A stretch of DNA of 64,000 nucleotides. It comes from Clostridium neonatale (GTDB lineage: Bacteria; Bacillota; Clostridia; Clostridiales; Clostridiaceae). Below are positions 9,053-17,023 of the stretch, one piece after another. The stretch is taken from NCBI RefSeq assembly GCF_001458595.1, contig NZ_LN890326.1, forward strand, positions 86,753 through 150,752. Direction: 5' to 3'. The notes under the pieces are model-generated. The model did no database searches, was not told the DNA's origin, and saw only the letters and a program-made list of their open reading frames with translations. The number at the start of each line of letters is the position of its first letter. The first letter of the stretch is position 1. Both the position numbers and the translations under genes were made by a program.

Positions 9053-10807
9053 CTATATTACCTCCTCACGTCTACTAGTATCCTTTATATACTCACCATA
9101 TTGTTCTTTGTATACTTCATAATAATGTCCATGTGCATTTATTAATTCCTCATGTGTACCGCTTTCAACTATTTCTCCATTATCTAAAACTAATATTAAA
9201 TCTGAATTTTTTATTGATGAAATTCTATGCGCTATTATAAATGTTGTTTTATCTTTATATATTGTATTCAAATTTTTCTGAATTACAGCCTCAGTTTCAA
9301 CATCTAGTGCTGAAGTTGTATCGTCAAGAATCAATATAGAAGGATCTTTTATTATTGATCTGGCAAGTGTTATTCTTTGTTTTTGACCACCAGATAATCC
9401 TACTCCTCTTTCACCAACTATAGTTCCATATGACTCTGAAAGCTTGTTTATAAAATTATCTGCATCAGACATCTCTGCTGCCCATGCAATCCTTGAATTT
9501 TCTACTTCTGGTATTCCATATCTTATATTATCTTCTATAGTATTTGAGAATAAAAATACATCTTGCATAGATATTGATATATTTTTTCTCAATGCATGTA
9601 TGTCATATTCTTTTACATTTACTCCATCTATTAAAATTTCTCCAGATGTCACATCATAGAATCTTTCTATTAGATTTATTATTGTAGATTTTCCAGAACC
9701 AGTTTGTCCAAAAATAGCCACTCTTTGTCCAGGTTTAATATGAAAGTTAATGTTTTTAAGTACTGTCTCATATCCATATTCAAAGTTTACATTTCTAAAT
9801 TCAATTTCACCATTAATTTTTTTAGGTTTAATTCCATCTACCGGATTCTTTATTTTTGTTTCTTCACTAAGAAGTATTCTTATTTTCCTAGATGCTGCTA
9901 TAAATCTTTGAACATCATTTATTAGCCATCCTACCATATTCATGGGATTATTTATCGCCCAAATCAAGCCATTAAACATTACAAGTTCACCTATGGTTAA
10001 TTTATCATTTATTATTAAAATTCCACCTACTAGAATCATAACAACAGTAAACATATTTGATAATCCATTTAATATTGGCATATATTTTTGAGTAACTTTT
10101 GCAAGATCCATATTGGAATCCATATAGCTCTTATTTCTCTCTTCAAATTTTGATATTTCGTATTTTTCTTTTGCAAATGCTTTAACTACTCTATTTCCAC
10201 TTATATTTTCCTGAACTACTGTATTTAATTTAGAAAACTGTTCCCTTATATCATAAAATATAGGATTTGATTCAATCGTCATCTTATATGCACAATAAGC
10301 AACTATTGGTGTCAATAAAAACATGAAGATTGTAAATTTAGCATTTATAATAAACATACTACCTATTGCAAATATAAACACAGTTACATTTTCAAATATA
10401 TTGTACATAACCCAAGCTACAAAATGCCTTATGGCATCCATATCACCAGTCATTCTTGCCATTATATCTCCAGTTCTTGTCTTATTATAATAATCTAAAT
10501 CTAATTCCTGTAGTTTATTGTACATTTGCTGTCTTATTTCAAATATTACATTTTGAGATACACGCTCAAAAGTCATCTGGTAAGTATACCTTATTATTGC
10601 TTTTATCACTGTTACCAAAATCATTATTCCTAATATATAAATGAGCATATTTAATTTATTTTTCATTATTACTTCATCAACAAGTTTTCCACTTAAATAC
10701 GGATTAATCATTGATATAAGTGAACTTATCAATACAGCTACGAATGCGAAATAAAATCTAATCTTATACTTATTTATATATCCAAATATCCACCTAATAC
10801 TACCCAT
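9053..10807 (-). CDS. ABC exporter half-transporter, partner with degenerate Walker B
   Basis: The 584-aa protein has a six-helix membrane domain and one ATP-binding domain: Walker A GQTGSGKST, signature LSGGQKQR, Walker B ILILDDTTSALD, H-loop AHRISS. The catalytic Glu after Walker B is Asp here, the usual sign of the degenerate site in heterodimeric exporters, while the partner encoded directly downstream keeps Glu. It is first in the two-gene operon and divergent from an AraC regulator, which probably controls it. The ATG at 10805-10807 has AAGGAGG upstream. Confidence 0.9.
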   Translation of the reverse strand: MGSIRWIFGYINKYKIRFYFAFVAVLISSLISMINPYLSGKLVDEVIMKNKLNMLIYILGIMILVTVIKAIIRYTYQMTFERVSQNVIFEIRQQMYNKLQELDLDYYNKTRTGDIMARMTGDMDAIRHFVAWVMYNIFENVTVFIFAIGSMFIINAKFTIFMFLLTPIVAYCAYKMTIESNPIFYDIREQFSKLNTVVQENISGNRVVKAFAKEKYEISKFEERNKSYMDSNMDLAKVTQKYMPILNGLSNMFTVVMILVGGILIINDKLTIGELVMFNGLIWAINNPMNMVGWLINDVQRFIAASRKIRILLSEETKIKNPVDGIKPKKINGEIEFRNVNFEYGYETVLKNINFHIKPGQRVAIFGQTGSGKSTIINLIERFYDVTSGEILIDGVNVKEYDIHALRKNISISMQDVFLFSNTIEDNIRYGIPEVENSRIAWAAEMSDADNFINKLSESYGTIVGERGVGLSGGQKQRITLARSIIKDPSILILDDTTSALDVETEAVIQKNLNTIYKDKTTFIIAHRISSIKNSDLILVLDNGEIVESGTHEELINAHGHYYEVYKEQYGEYIKDTSRREEVI

Positions 10808-10939
10808 TAATAATTCCTCCTTATTGCGTTTAATTCATCATTTTTAACATGTTAATTATCTAATAAAAAACTTCAAATAAAAATGTACTTTTTTATTTAT
10901 ATGATGTATATTCTTATATAAAAGGGGAGGAAATTATTA

Positions 10940-11794
10940 ATGTGCAATGTAGGAATTTCAATAGAGAATTTTAATCCTGAGATTTTATATTCATTTAATT
11001 GTAATAATACAGATAGCTTTGAAGGGCAATATCATTGCCATGATTTTATAGAATTTAGTTATGTTGTATCAGGCAATGTAAATTATAAAATAGGTGATAA
11101 ATTTTACACAGTAAAAGAAAGAACTTTACTTCCGTTTAACCCTGGCGTATATCATAAAGAATCATTTACAAAGGGCATTAACAACGATATAACTGAACTC
11201 CATATTGGCTTTAGAAATGTGAAAGTGGATGGACTTCCTATTAACCATATTTTAAAAGATTCTTCAGATGTACCCATGCAATTTCAGCAATATGGTGAGG
11301 ACTTTCATAAATGCTGCTTGGAAATAATAGAGGAACAGGAAGCTTGTGAAGTTGGAAAAGAATTAATTTTAAAAAGCCTTATTATGAAACTTATAGGTCT
11401 TTTTTTAAAGGAAACAAACTATGTAAAGAACACAAAGAAGATTAACAGATGTAATTTACCTTTTTACGATAAATCAAACATAGTTAAAATTATTATAGAT
11501 TATTTTGAAAATAACTATACTGATAATATCTCTTTAGATGATATAGCAAGAAATATGTATATGAGTTCTGTATATATCTCTAAGATATTTAAAGAAAAAA
11601 CTGGAGAGCCTCCAATAAATTATTTGATAAATCTAAGATTGGAAAAAGCAAAGAACTTATTGCTTACTACTGAAGCACCTGTAAAGGTTATTGCTCAGTC
11701 AGTTGGATATACTGATGCTTATTATTTCAGTAAATTATTCAAAAAATATTATGACTACTCTCCTCATAAATTTAGAATTATAAATTCAAAATAA
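10940..11794 (+). CDS. AraC family regulator with N-terminal cupin sensor
   Basis: The 284-aa protein has an N-terminal cupin-like region (HCHDFIEFSYVVSG, with metal- or ligand-pocket histidines) and a C-terminal double helix-turn-helix (~185-284) with YISKIFKEKTG and the closing segment DYSPHKFRI. Ligand is unknown. It is divergent from the two-gene ABC exporter, the commonest arrangement for its target. AGGGGAGG lies just before the ATG at 10940. The C-terminal stop overlaps the following bidirectional terminator. Confidence 0.9.
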   Translation: MCNVGISIENFNPEILYSFNCNNTDSFEGQYHCHDFIEFSYVVSGNVNYKIGDKFYTVKERTLLPFNPGVYHKESFTKGINNDITELHIGFRNVKVDGLPINHILKDSSDVPMQFQQYGEDFHKCCLEIIEEQEACEVGKELILKSLIMKLIGLFLKETNYVKNTKKINRCNLPFYDKSNIVKIIIDYFENNYTDNISLDDIARNMYMSSVYISKIFKEKTGEPPINYLINLRLEKAKNLLLTTEAPVKVIAQSVGYTDAYYFSKLFKKYYDYSPHKFRIINSK

Positions 11795-11842
11795 AAAGAT
11801 AAGATATCTTGAAGTTAGTTTTCTTGGATATCTTATCTTTTT
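11793..11842. terminator. Shared bidirectional terminator
   Basis: Perfect 16-bp arms (11793-11808 and 11827-11842) flank an 18-nt loop, with A- and T-runs at the outer ends. It lies between convergent genes. Confidence 0.9.
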
Positions 11843-11848
11843 CAGATC

Positions 11849-13078
11849 TTATTTATTTTTTCCACAACATTTTTTATATTTCTTACCGCTGCCACAAATG
11901 CAAGGTTCATTTCTTCCAATGTTTATTTCATTTTTTACTGTAGATTTTAAAGCTTTAATATCATTAATGCTATAGCCTTTATATTTCCACATTCTAATCT
12001 TATTGGCAAACTTACCCATTAGATTTGCTGCTACATTTCTTACATTGTCTTCATCAACTTCCATTACATCAAGTATTTTATCAATTGACTCATTAACTTC
12101 ATTTTCTTGGATATCTATTGATAAATCATCCATTATTGCTTGCAACATTTCTCTATTTGAATTAAAGGTATTGCTAAATTCCTTGCAAAAAGCTTTACCA
12201 GCTTTAGTAGAAAAACCATAATCTCTATTTGACATTACAAGTAATTCTTCTTTTGAAATTTTGGCATATTCTAATTCAGCACACTCTTTTTCTATAGTTT
12301 CAACTAAACTATCAATATCTTGTATCTCATTGTTCACGAATAGCTTGCTATCTTCTCTATATTCAGAATAATAATATCCACTTTCTCTAATTAATTCTTC
12401 AATATTATCGTTATATAAATCATACTGGCTCAATATACTTTTAATGCTTTCTATATTTAAAATTCCATAAGCCTTATTCATTCCTCTATACACATTAATT
12501 ATTTCACCATTTTGTTTAATGATTCTTCTATAATCAAGTGTATTCTTATCCTCAATAATCTTTTGAACTATTTGTGGCATCAAAAATACTGCTATTCCAT
12601 CTTTAAGCGTAGGATAAATAAATCCTTGTTGAATGAAATATGCACTCTTTTCAACTTCTTCTTCATCTATATCATTAAATATTTTTACTCCATCTTTATC
12701 TAAATAGCTTCTAAGCAATCTATATCTCTCTTCTTCAAATAAAAGAAGTCTTTCTTCTATTAAAGACTCGTAGTTTTCAATTAAATTGTTAAGCAATTCA
12801 TCTTTCTTTAATCCTGAAATTTTTGCTAATCCTAAATTTCTTGCTATATTATATATTTCATCTTTAGATAAGCAGTTTAGTAGCTCTGCTATATCAAATG
12901 AATATACTCTTTTATTAAATTTCTTTTCTAATCTTTCTGAAATCTTTTCTAACTCTTCTTCTTCATTTTTGCAGTTTTCACATAACCAGCAATTCAATTC
13001 ATCAATATAATATAAAGCTTCTGCTCCACATTTTTCACAAATGTTATTTTCATTTAAACTCATGTCCTTAGTATCCAA
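11849..13078 (-). CDS. SEC-C zinc-motif protein with N-terminal zinc ribbon
   Basis: About 409 aa with two metal sites. Near the N-terminus CEKC and CENC form a zinc-ribbon pattern; the extreme C-terminus is the SEC-C motif CICGSGKKYKKCCGK, as at the end of SecA. Residues ~55-105 look like a Rho-N/SAP helix-extension fold. The rest is acidic and unrecognised. SEC-C tails bind zinc and often contact nucleic acid or ribosomes, so a binding role is a guess. The frame is open to 13099, but AAGGAG sits inside that extension and is 8 nt before a TTG at 13076-13078, which I take as start; an ATG at 13063 is the alternative. Confidence 0.75.
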   Translation of the reverse strand: MDTKDMSLNENNICEKCGAEALYYIDELNCWLCENCKNEEEELEKISERLEKKFNKRVYSFDIAELLNCLSKDEIYNIARNLGLAKISGLKKDELLNNLIENYESLIEERLLLFEEERYRLLRSYLDKDGVKIFNDIDEEEVEKSAYFIQQGFIYPTLKDGIAVFLMPQIVQKIIEDKNTLDYRRIIKQNGEIINVYRGMNKAYGILNIESIKSILSQYDLYNDNIEELIRESGYYYSEYREDSKLFVNNEIQDIDSLVETIEKECAELEYAKISKEELLVMSNRDYGFSTKAGKAFCKEFSNTFNSNREMLQAIMDDLSIDIQENEVNESIDKILDVMEVDEDNVRNVAANLMGKFANKIRMWKYKGYSINDIKALKSTVKNEINIGRNEPCICGSGKKYKKCCGKNK

Positions 13079-13219
13079 AAATCTAACTCCTTTTTGCAAT
13101 TTTGCTTATCTCATCTTTATGTCATAATCTTGATTTTATATTTTCTTTATATTTTAGTCAACAAGCTTCAGTGAAAAAAGGGTTTACTTTGCTGTTAATA
13201 AATTGATTATTTGCTCAAT

Positions 13220-14062
13220 TTATAAAAATTCTAATATTTTTTCTTTATTTTCTATAACTAAGTCATATCCATTATTATATATATTTCTTAATTTAACTTT
13301 ATCACGTTCAAATCTACCTACATCCATTGGAATCGTTGGCCTTAAAACTATTGCATTGCCCTTATTTTCTAATTCATTACAAAATTCAAGTTCTTTATTA
13401 TATTCTATGTGTCTTTTGGCTAATACTTCAGCTAACTTAGGATATTTCTTCTTATATACTTTATAAGCTATTTGATTTGCTTTAGATTTTTTCTTTCTGT
13501 AATCTATATTTCTAGTTAAAACTATAATATTTTTATCATTTCCATCTTCTATTGATTTATAAATTGGTATAGGATTTGACAGTCCACCATCAGCATAATA
13601 TTTATCTTCTATATTTACAAACGGAAATAATAATGGTATTGAACAGCTTGCTTTTAATATTGTATTCTTTTCATCAAGTTTATCTTTATCAAAATATTCA
13701 ACTTCACCAGTTTCAACATTAAATGCTCCTGCTAAAACTTTTCCATCATATTTATAAAACTCATCATAATCAAATATAGAATGTTTATTAGGTATTTCAT
13801 TAAATACATAATCAAAATCCATTAACGAACCGCATCTAATCAAATTTCCATAACTAATATATCTTTTATCACCCATATACTTTTCCATAATTTCTAAATT
13901 TCTTCCTCTTTGTTTAGAAATATATGAATAAGCATTAGTTATACCTGCTGATACACCTATTACATATTTTAATTCAGCTTTTATATCTAATAATCCATCT
14001 AAAACTCCTGCTGTAAATAAGCCCCTAAAGGCTCCTCCTTCTAATACAAGTCCAGTAGACAT
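13220..14062 (-). CDS. Patatin-like phospholipase (RssA/YchK type)
   Basis: The 280-aa serine acyl hydrolase has the oxyanion loop GGAFRG, the nucleophile elbow GVSAG and the catalytic Asp in ADGGLSNPIP. Bacterial stand-alone patatins of this size hydrolyse phospholipids or lysophospholipids in the cytoplasm or at the inner leaflet. The frame opens at a TTG two codons earlier (14068), but GAGAGGAG is 8 nt from the ATG at 14060-14062, so that start is preferred. It is a single gene, followed at lower coordinates by a short AT-rich gap. Confidence 0.88.
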   Translation of the reverse strand: MSTGLVLEGGAFRGLFTAGVLDGLLDIKAELKYVIGVSAGITNAYSYISKQRGRNLEIMEKYMGDKRYISYGNLIRCGSLMDFDYVFNEIPNKHSIFDYDEFYKYDGKVLAGAFNVETGEVEYFDKDKLDEKNTILKASCSIPLLFPFVNIEDKYYADGGLSNPIPIYKSIEDGNDKNIIVLTRNIDYRKKKSKANQIAYKVYKKKYPKLAEVLAKRHIEYNKELEFCNELENKGNAIVLRPTIPMDVGRFERDKVKLRNIYNNGYDLVIENKEKILEFL

Positions 14063-14212
14063 TATCAATACTCCTCTCTCTTAATTGCTCTGAAATTTTC
14101 CTTATTTAATTATTATACCCTAGTGTTGTCAATTTTAACACTTGTCTTTACACTTCACATTCCATTAGGTATATTTATACACGGATGATTTACTTTTGAA
14201 AATATTATTACT

Positions 14213-14698
14213 AGCCCGCATAAAATAAGCAGAGAGCCCAAATCTTTCATTTGTTGCGAATCGCTTATACCTACGAATGTATATGAGTAGGTGTTTCCTT
14301 GGCATATAATGCTTGGTGAGGTACGATCCTAGAAGTATAGCCCATCTTCATCTACTGATGAAGATATTTCCTTAAACAAAGAAACTATATAAATGAGTAT
14401 CTCGTTATCTCCATCAAACCCGCATAAAATAAGAAAAGATCCGTATTGCAGCATAGCTGCTCTTTTTATAAGTGCATATTCTTATATTCTTATATTCTTA
14501 TATTCTTATATTCTTATATTCTTATATTCTTATATTCTTATATTCTTATATTCTTATATTCTGGGTATTTTAATTTTAAATAAGTATTTGTGCAATAATT
14601 TTTTAAATGAAACTCACTATTCACATTCGTTCATAGGAGTAAGTTCGATCAGCCAAATATAAAATTTGGGTTCTCACTTATATTCTGGACATTTTATC
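14213..14698. repeat. Modular non-coding repeat element, copy 2 with an extra module
   Basis: This fills most of the 808-bp gap after the patatin gene. The order is CCCGCATAAAATAAG (14215-14229); the ATCGCTTATACC block; an extra hairpin absent from copy 1 (ACCTAC...GTAGGT); GGCATATAATG; the conserved hairpin with TACT loop (14343-14366); a second CCCGCATAAAATAAG (14419-14433); an ATATTCTT array; and CTGGGTATTTTA (14561-14572). A further block with hairpin CCAAAT/ATTTGG then ends in a third signature CTGGACATTTTATC (14685-14698). The plus-strand reading through the array is low-complexity and is not a gene. Between 14700 and 14870 only AT-rich sequence and a weak GGATCA/TGATCC hairpin are seen. 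Confidence 0.8.
14476..14562. repeat. 8-bp tandem array, ATATTCTT unit
   Basis: Ten perfect ATATTCTT units (14476-14555) and a partial eleventh run into CTGGG. It has the same phase and the same end signature as the array at 7.0 kb, but a single-base difference in every unit. Confidence 0.95.
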
Positions 14699-14870
14699 TT
14701 GCTGCAAAATATTATTCAAGTATTCTTATTTAATTTTATTGATTTTTAAATATTTAAGCAGCTTACCTTTAAAATATAATAAATGGATCAAATCAAATTT
14801 AAAAAGTAAAACTTTATAATTTCAATATGATCCAATTCTAAAAAATGAGGTATTTTTATGATAGCTATAT

Positions 14871-15311
14871 TTATTTTAAATTAAATTTTTCAAAAACCTT
14901 ATCAGATAAATCACTATCTATTTCTTTTAAACTATTAATATATAATAAAGCACTACCATTATATTCTTGTTCTTGTCCTGTAAGAATTATTTCATAACAA
15001 TTTCTTATTATATTTATAATACAATTTTCAAAATGGTCTTCTCTGCAACTTTTGCATGTCTTAAGTATATCTACAATTCCATCAACAGCAAATTCCTTAT
15101 CATATAATTTAGTATCTAATAATGGAATATTTTTATATCCATCTAATACACCGGTAGTTTTATTTATCATGCAATATTTAAGACACTCTTTTCCATAGCT
15201 GATTAGACATGTACTTGAGTTGCATTCTCCACAAACCTCTTCTGATAGACAACATTCACACAGCTTGTCTACAACATTGCTAAAATTAACTTCCTTAAAT
15301 TGAATGCTCAT
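14871..15311 (-). CDS. Cysteine-rich hypothetical protein
   Basis: This 146-aa protein is not recognised. It has about thirteen cysteines, many in close pairs (CECC, CGEC, CLKYC, CKSC), a pattern typical of zinc or iron-sulfur binding. There is no signal peptide or membrane helix. The frame is open for 16 codons more, but AGAAGGAG precedes the ATG at 15309-15311, which fixes the start. It lies between the repeat element and a P-loop kinase gene on the same strand. Confidence 0.65.
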   Translation of the reverse strand: MSIQFKEVNFSNVVDKLCECCLSEEVCGECNSSTCLISYGKECLKYCMINKTTGVLDGYKNIPLLDTKLYDKEFAVDGIVDILKTCKSCREDHFENCIINIIRNCYEIILTGQEQEYNGSALLYINSLKEIDSDLSDKVFEKFNLK

Positions 15312-15424
15312 TAAAATATCTCTCCTTCTAAAAATAATCAAATTATTAAAAAATAACAATTATTATCTAATATTTTAATTATATAGATTGAATTTCCATT
15401 GGGCAAGCATATCTATATCTTTTT

Positions 15425-15937
15425 TCAATATTCCATGCAAATAATGCCTATAATTTCATTAACTATTTCTTCTACAGATTTTCTAGTTGTATCTATTTTT
15501 GTTGTATCCATGGATTTATATAAGTCAAATCTTTCAAGACTTCTTTTTATATTGCCTGTATCTCTTGCTCCACTTTTTATATCCTTACCAATTCTTTTTA
15601 CAAGTTCATCCTTGCTACTCATAAGTGTAAGTTTATAGATTTGAATATCTTTTTCAGTGATTTTATCTAATAAATCCTTCATTATATAATCAGTTGGAAT
15701 TACCCAGTTGAATAATACATACTCTGTACTTGAGTTTTTCAAAAAGTTATTTAAAACATGCACAATATTATCTAAAACCATAGCTTTATTCTCTTCATTA
15801 ACAACAAATGGATTCATCATCCAGCAGTTATCTCCATCAAGCCAAAATGAATTATTCAACTTCTTATATAGCACTTTACATATAGTTGTTTTTCCCACTC
15901 CCATTACCCCATTAATTATTATTAATTTTTTCTTCAT
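15425..15937 (-). CDS. P-loop kinase-like NTPase
   Basis: The 170-aa cytoplasmic protein begins with a textbook Walker A, NGVMGVGKTT (residues ~9-18). An early WLDGD acidic motif and a later KRIGKDIKSGARD lid-like segment suggest a small-molecule phosphotransferase or nucleotide-kinase fold (AAA_33 group). No substrate can be assigned. The ATG at 15935-15937 has AGGGGATGAG upstream. There is no operon partner beyond the co-oriented Cys-rich gene, 110 bp downstream. Confidence 0.75.
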   Translation of the reverse strand: MKKKLIIINGVMGVGKTTICKVLYKKLNNSFWLDGDNCWMMNPFVVNEENKAMVLDNIVHVLNNFLKNSSTEYVLFNWVIPTDYIMKDLLDKITEKDIQIYKLTLMSSKDELVKRIGKDIKSGARDTGNIKRSLERFDLYKSMDTTKIDTTRKSVEEIVNEIIGIICMEY

Positions 15938-16081
15938 GTAAATCTCATCCCCTAAAATTGGTATTCCATTATTTAATTGTACATAATTAAATAATAATAT
16001 CCAACCTCAATTATCTATATTAATTAATTTATATATATAAAAAACAGTATAAAATTGAAGATTTTATACTGTAGATTAAAA

Positions 16082-16375
16082 TTATATCTTATATATGAAT
16101 TTATCCCCTCTATAAATTATCTCTGTATACTCTAATATTATATCTGTATCTTCATCTTTACAATTCCTCTTTAATTTAAGAAGTGGTACTAATTCTCCAC
16201 AATCTAACAACTTCCGTTCCTTTGATGTAGGATACAATACCTCTAATATACTCTTTTCTGTAATATAATTTATAAACCATTTTTTCTTATAGTAATCAAA
16301 CATAGATGTAATTTTTCTTCCTTCTGCCGATATATCATTAAATACCTTTTGTGATACATATGAAAAAATAATTAT
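16082..16375 (-). pseudogene. Remnant of a GntR family regulator (UTRA effector-domain end only)
   Basis: The open frame encodes only the C-terminal part of a UTRA ligand-binding domain: SILEVLYPTSKERKLL, then VPLLKLKR, then EYTEIIYRGDKF, the standard UTRA ending. Homology-like sequence continues upstream of the first ATG (16303) to about 16375, where an in-frame TAA blocks it. No GntR DNA-binding domain remains upstream. This is a truncated, probably dead regulator. Confidence 0.65.
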
Positions 16376-16378
16376 TTA

Positions 16379-16537
16379 TTATTTTTCATTTTTGTTCTTA
16401 AGAATCTCATAAGCAAATCCCGATCTTATTAAAGTATTAATAGTAGCTACATCAAATACTGATCCTAATAAATGAACATCTACATTTAATCCCTCTTTTA
16501 ATTTTTCGTTCAAACTCAAAGACCTATAATCTACCAT
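16379..16537 (-). CDS. Small hypothetical ORF, 52 aa
   Basis: A short frame starts at ATG 16535-16537 and ends in TAA TAA just before the UTRA remnant. GGGTGTGAG upstream is a possible ribosome-binding site. The product (start MVDYRSLSLNEKLKEG) is not recognised and may be another gene fragment. Confidence 0.35.
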   Translation of the reverse strand: MVDYRSLSLNEKLKEGLNVDVHLLGSVFDVATINTLIRSGFAYEILKNKNEK

Positions 16538-16623
16538 AAATTCTCACACCCTTCACCCTTTTATACTTTTAATATATACCTTTATTGTTAATTAGATATT
16601 ATTCAACTGTTAAATAAATGTTA

Positions 16624-16743
16624 CTATTTTAAAATTTCTATAATAGTTTTCCCATCAACACTTTCCATGGTAAATTCTAAAAGTTCAGTGCATGTTTAGC
16701 TACATAAATGTCATTACCATTTTCTACAATTTTTACTGTTAAA
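16624..16743 (-). pseudogene. Possible frameshifted gene fragment
   Basis: Two partial frames on the minus strand join with one shift: TVKIVENGNDIYVAKHA, then ELLEFTMESVDGKTIIEILK ending at TAG 16624. Their composition is protein-like, but I cannot name the family. It lies just upstream of the riboswitch promoter. Confidence 0.25.
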
Positions 16744-16763
16744 ATAAAATTTATATTTTTTTA

Positions 16764-16792
16764 TTGACAAGCTAATACAATTTAGATTATAG
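16764..16792 (+). promoter_or_regulatory. Promoter for the Mn riboswitch and cation ATPase
   Basis: TTGACA (16764-16769), a 17-nt spacer and TTATAG (16787-16792) lie 28 nt before the riboswitch aptamer. Confidence 0.65.
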
Positions 16793-16814
16793 TAGTATTA
16801 ATTAGATATGCTTT

Positions 16815-16957
16815 TTTGTTAAAGGGGAGTAATCAAAAATATAACGTCAACATCCGCGGCTAATTTTAGTCTGGTGTTATATACCCAAGTGGTGATGAGA
16901 CTTTTAATATAACTTCAATAATACTAATCTTGAAGTTATATTAAAGGTCTCTTTTTT
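16815..16957 (+). promoter_or_regulatory. yybP-ykoY manganese riboswitch with intrinsic terminator
   Basis: The aptamer hallmarks are present in order: AAAGGGGAGTA (16821-16831), ACGTCAACATCC, CTGGTGTT, and GGTGATGAGACTTTT. The 3' strand of the outer aptamer helix (GAGACTTTTAA) is also the 5' arm of a 22-bp terminator hairpin (arms 16897-16918 and 16930-16951, one G-U pair), followed by six T. Mn2+ binding should therefore keep the terminator open and switch the downstream P-type ATPase on, as known for this class. The remaining 16538-16763 contains only debris and AT-rich sequence. Confidence 0.92.
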
Positions 16958-17023
16958 ATTATGAAAAATTAGACTTTATTCAAAATTGGAGCAAATATAT
17001 ATTTATTTGAAAGGAAGATTAAT

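Noticed and set aside
14393..14662. 89-codon plus-strand frame rich in Ile, Leu, Tyr and Ser
   Set aside because: It is the translation of the 8-bp ATATTCTT array and its flanks. There is no ribosome-binding site and the protein is a low-complexity repeat.
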